Below, in pieces: positions 5,945 through 7,712 of a stretch of DNA of 7,712 nucleotides. This DNA comes from Clostridia bacterium. GTDB taxonomy: Bacteria > Bacillota > Sulfobacillia > SLMV01. The notes under the pieces are model-generated. The model worked only from the letters and a program-made list of their open reading frames with translations, had not been told where the DNA came from and did not search any database. Location: contig SLMV01000129.1 of assembly GCA_007133365.1 (NCBI GenBank), forward strand, positions 1 to 7,712, in the 5' to 3' direction. Made by a program: the position numbers and the translations under genes. Each line of letters starts with the position of its first letter. The first letter of the stretch is position 1.

Positions 5945-5990
5945 ATCGGAAGCAGGATTAAGATGTTGTTCTTTAGATAGGTGATGACGT

Positions 5991-6440
5991 ATGGAGACGT
6001 ATTCTAAAAAAGAAGAATCTCAATCGGTGCTTCGCGAATGCGGGTTACGAGTGACGCCCCAGCGTTTGGCGATTTTCGATTTTTTAAGAGATAGTAAGGA
6101 CCATCCCAACGCGGAAGGGGTTTATCAAGCGGTTAAGGATCGGTGCCCGGCCATGAGCTTAAACACGGTCTACAAGAACTTGGAAGCGTTTGAGCAGGCA
6201 GGTCTGATTACCAAATTTACCATTGGAGACCGCCAAAAGTTCCATTATGATCCCAACACAAAAACGCACCCCCATTTACTGTGTTTATCGTGCTCGATGG
6301 TCAAAGATATTGACGCGGAAATTCAGCCGCACGTCTGTGACTTAAATGAAGCGCTGGCGGCACAAACGGGTCATCAGATCCACCGGATCGAGATTCACCT
6401 CGTTGGTGTTTGCCGAGAATGCTTACAGGCCGCCAACTAA
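5991..6440 (+). CDS. Fur-family transcriptional regulator, PerR-like
   Basis: The 149-residue protein has the normal family length. Residues about 10-83 are the winged-helix DNA-binding domain (LRVTPQRLAIFDFL, then SLNTVYKNLEAFEQAGLI). Residues about 84-149 are the dimerisation and metal domain. Two CxxC pairs (C98/C101 and C141/C144) make the structural zinc site. H38, D87, H93, H95 and D106 match the regulatory metal site of PerR (H37, D85, H91, H93, D104 in B. subtilis); Fur proteins usually have glutamate at two of these places, so a peroxide sensor is favoured over an iron or zinc repressor. The glycine normally after the first CxxC is S102. AGGTGA lies 6 bases before the ATG. The gene appears monocistronic, with its own promoter and several possible operators upstream, which suggests autoregulation. 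Neighbouring genes give no clue to its targets. Confidence 0.93.
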   Translation: METYSKKEESQSVLRECGLRVTPQRLAIFDFLRDSKDHPNAEGVYQAVKDRCPAMSLNTVYKNLEAFEQAGLITKFTIGDRQKFHYDPNTKTHPHLLCLSCSMVKDIDAEIQPHVCDLNEALAAQTGHQIHRIEIHLVGVCRECLQAAN

Positions 6441-6601
6441 ATTCCAAAATTCCGTCGGATTCTAGATGAGGGATTCTCAAAGCGAAAAGGCCGAGTTTGG
6501 GATATTTCGTCGGTTCTTTTTCTAAGATCCGGAGTTTGTTTTGACGAGGATACCCGAGTGTTGAGCGGGTGGTGTCGAAAACCGAAAACCATTGAACGTT
6601 T

Positions 6602-6642
6602 AAGGAATAGAGACGCGCAATGCCCATCTCTATTCCTTTTTA
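6602..6642 (+). terminator. Intrinsic terminator between the convergent Fur-family and M42 genes
   Basis: AAGGAATAGAGA (6602-6613) pairs perfectly with TCTCTATTCCTT (6627-6638) across a 13-nt loop, and the stem runs into TTTTT. This is a good intrinsic terminator for rightward transcription. On the minus strand the same stem begins 8 bases after the M42 stop codon but is followed by only TT, so it would end that transcript less efficiently. Confidence 0.8.
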
Positions 6643-6645
6643 TAT

Positions 6646-7712
6646 CTAAATAAATCGCTGAGGGGTATGCGTTTCCATTTCCCGTACGATCGCATCGATC
6701 AGTTTGACCGCATTGACCATATCATGGAGGTCGCCCATTTCGACGGGTGAGTGCGAATACCGACGCGGCAGCGTAATGGAGCCACTGGGGATCCCATCGC
6801 CGGCCAACTGCATGGTGCTGGCGTCATTACCGCCTCCGGCGAAGATCATAATCTGATGGGGGATGTCATGGGCGTTGGCGGTTTCGAGCAATTGTTTTCG
6901 GATTTGGGGGGGTGTGGAAAACTGGCCTCGTGAGCCCGTCACCCAGGGGAATACCGGACCAAGACCAATATCGGTCGGAAGTTGATTCGGGTTAACGTCC
7001 GGCGTGCCACCACAGGGCACGGTATCAATGGCGAGTGCGAAATCGGGTTGGATGCGATGCGCTGCAACGCCTGCTCCTTTTAGCCCCACTTCTTCTTGAG
7101 CCGTGAAGACACCCCATAAGGTTCCGCCAAAATCGCCGTCGGCAATCCTCTCTAGTACCTGCCAAAGAACAGCGCAGCCCACCCGATTGTCGACTCCGGC
7201 CCCGGCGAACTGATGGCCGTTTTGTAGAAAGGTAAGCGAGTCCTGGTACGTGACGGGGGAGCCCACCTCGATGCCTAACGCCCGAACCGCTTCGGCATTT
7301 TGGCATCCGACATCGATGTACATCTTTGATGCAGGCACGACCTTTTCGCGTTCTTCACGGGTTTGATAGTGACCTGGCTTGACGCCAATGATGCCGGGGA
7401 TCTCACCGACGCGGACCTTGCGACCCAATAAGAGTGCATCCAAAGTTCCGCCGACCTTGTTGAAACGAAGAAACCCAGTATCGTCGATGTGCGACACCAC
7501 CGCTCCGATCTGATCCGAGTGGGCGGCCAACATCAGCTGGGGGCCGGGGCGATTTCCTGACGTTCGCGTCATCACATTGCCCATCGCGTCCACCTCAAGA
7601 GCATCGACTGAGGGAGGGAGGACCTCCATTAAATATCGGACGATCGGGATCTCGTGGCCGGAAACACCGGGAATCTGTGTCAAAGATTCGAGCTTTTGAC
7701 GAAGTAAATCAA
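6646..7712 (-). CDS. M42-family metallo-aminopeptidase (glutamyl aminopeptidase/TET-like), 5' end outside the window
   Basis: The reading frame stays open upstream of the TTG at 7683 to the window edge and codes for DLLRQKLESLTQIPGVSG, a typical M42 N-terminus, so the true start lies a few codons beyond 7712 and 355 residues are visible. Counting from D1 at 7710, all metal and catalytic residues are present: H64 (AAHSDQIG), bridging D174 (AGVDNRVG), E206/E207 (TAQEEVGLKG), D229 (AIDT) and H320 (RYSHSP). GGGNDAS near the end is the usual GGGTDA loop. The HxDE of many members is HSDQ here; the changed residue is not a metal ligand as far as I know. Family members are large cytoplasmic dodecameric peptidases that trim short peptides from the N-terminus; some relatives are annotated as endoglucanases. 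It converges on the Fur-family gene and is transcribed from outside the window. Confidence 0.93.
   Translation of the reverse strand, partial: DLLRQKLESLTQIPGVSGHEIPIVRYLMEVLPPSVDALEVDAMGNVMTRTSGNRPGPQLMLAAHSDQIGAVVSHIDDTGFLRFNKVGGTLDALLLGRKVRVGEIPGIIGVKPGHYQTREEREKVVPASKMYIDVGCQNAEAVRALGIEVGSPVTYQDSLTFLQNGHQFAGAGVDNRVGCAVLWQVLERIADGDFGGTLWGVFTAQEEVGLKGAGVAAHRIQPDFALAIDTVPCGGTPDVNPNQLPTDIGLGPVFPWVTGSRGQFSTPPQIRKQLLETANAHDIPHQIMIFAGGGNDASTMQLAGDGIPSGSITLPRRYSHSPVEMGDLHDMVNAVKLIDAIVREMETHTPQRFI

Noticed and set aside
6466..6525. 19-codon ORF after the Fur-family gene
   Set aside because: No ribosome binding site, no recognisable sequence and no neighbour support.
7681..7683. TTG at 7683 as start of the M42 gene
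   Set aside because: The upstream in-frame codons encode a normal M42 N-terminus that continues to the window edge, so the start is outside.
1..7712. Mobile element, CRISPR, tRNA/rRNA or defence-type system
   Set aside because: No transposase or integrase, terminal repeats, spaced repeats or RNA-gene folds were seen on either strand; the genes are all in recognisable household families.

Overview
The window reads as a chromosomal segment from a Gram-positive, Bacillota-type bacterium of moderate GC content. The evidence is a lipoprotein-anchored family 5 solute-binding protein, strong AGGGGG and AGGGG ribosome binding sites, a LysM/NodB cell-wall protein and a PerR-like Fur-family regulator. 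The genus cannot be named from this sequence alone. Spacing is compact, all genes look ordinary for a core or metabolic region, and I see no transposase, integrase, CRISPR array, tRNA or rRNA.

Layout. Positions 1-1107 (+) hold the last third of a DnaE2/ImuC-like DNA polymerase III alpha subunit, cut by the left edge. It converges on a minus-strand gene (1102-2247, possibly to 2343) for a membrane-anchored protein with a degenerate NodB polysaccharide-deacetylase domain, a LysM domain, a Pro/Glu linker and a Trp-rich tail. The two stop codons share one 6-bp palindrome. A 337-bp divergent intergenic region (2248-2584) has back-to-back candidate promoters whose -35 boxes are joined by one inverted repeat. 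It leads rightward to a peptide/nickel-type ABC transporter solute-binding lipoprotein (2585-4255). A strong GC hairpin (4277-4309) separates this gene from an M20-type amidohydrolase of the N-carbamoyl-L-amino-acid hydrolase/allantoate amidohydrolase group (4525-5742, GTG start). A 248-bp regulatory region with a promoter and several dyads or repeats precedes a Fur-family regulator (5991-6440). After a 160-nt untranslated stretch and a clear intrinsic terminator comes a convergent M42 aminopeptidase gene (6646-7712, minus), whose first residues run off the right edge.

How the genes may work together: the binding protein, the amidohydrolase and the M42 peptidase would all suit capture and breakdown of peptides or amino-acid derivatives. 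They are not obviously one operon, and the binding protein has no adjacent permease or ATPase genes. The regulator looks like a metal or peroxide sensor and may control itself through a 7-1-7 palindrome in its leader. The most unusual object is the NodB-LysM protein: all metal-binding and most catalytic motifs of the deacetylase fold are replaced, so it is probably a non-catalytic wall-binding protein. I found no convincing wholly new multi-gene system.
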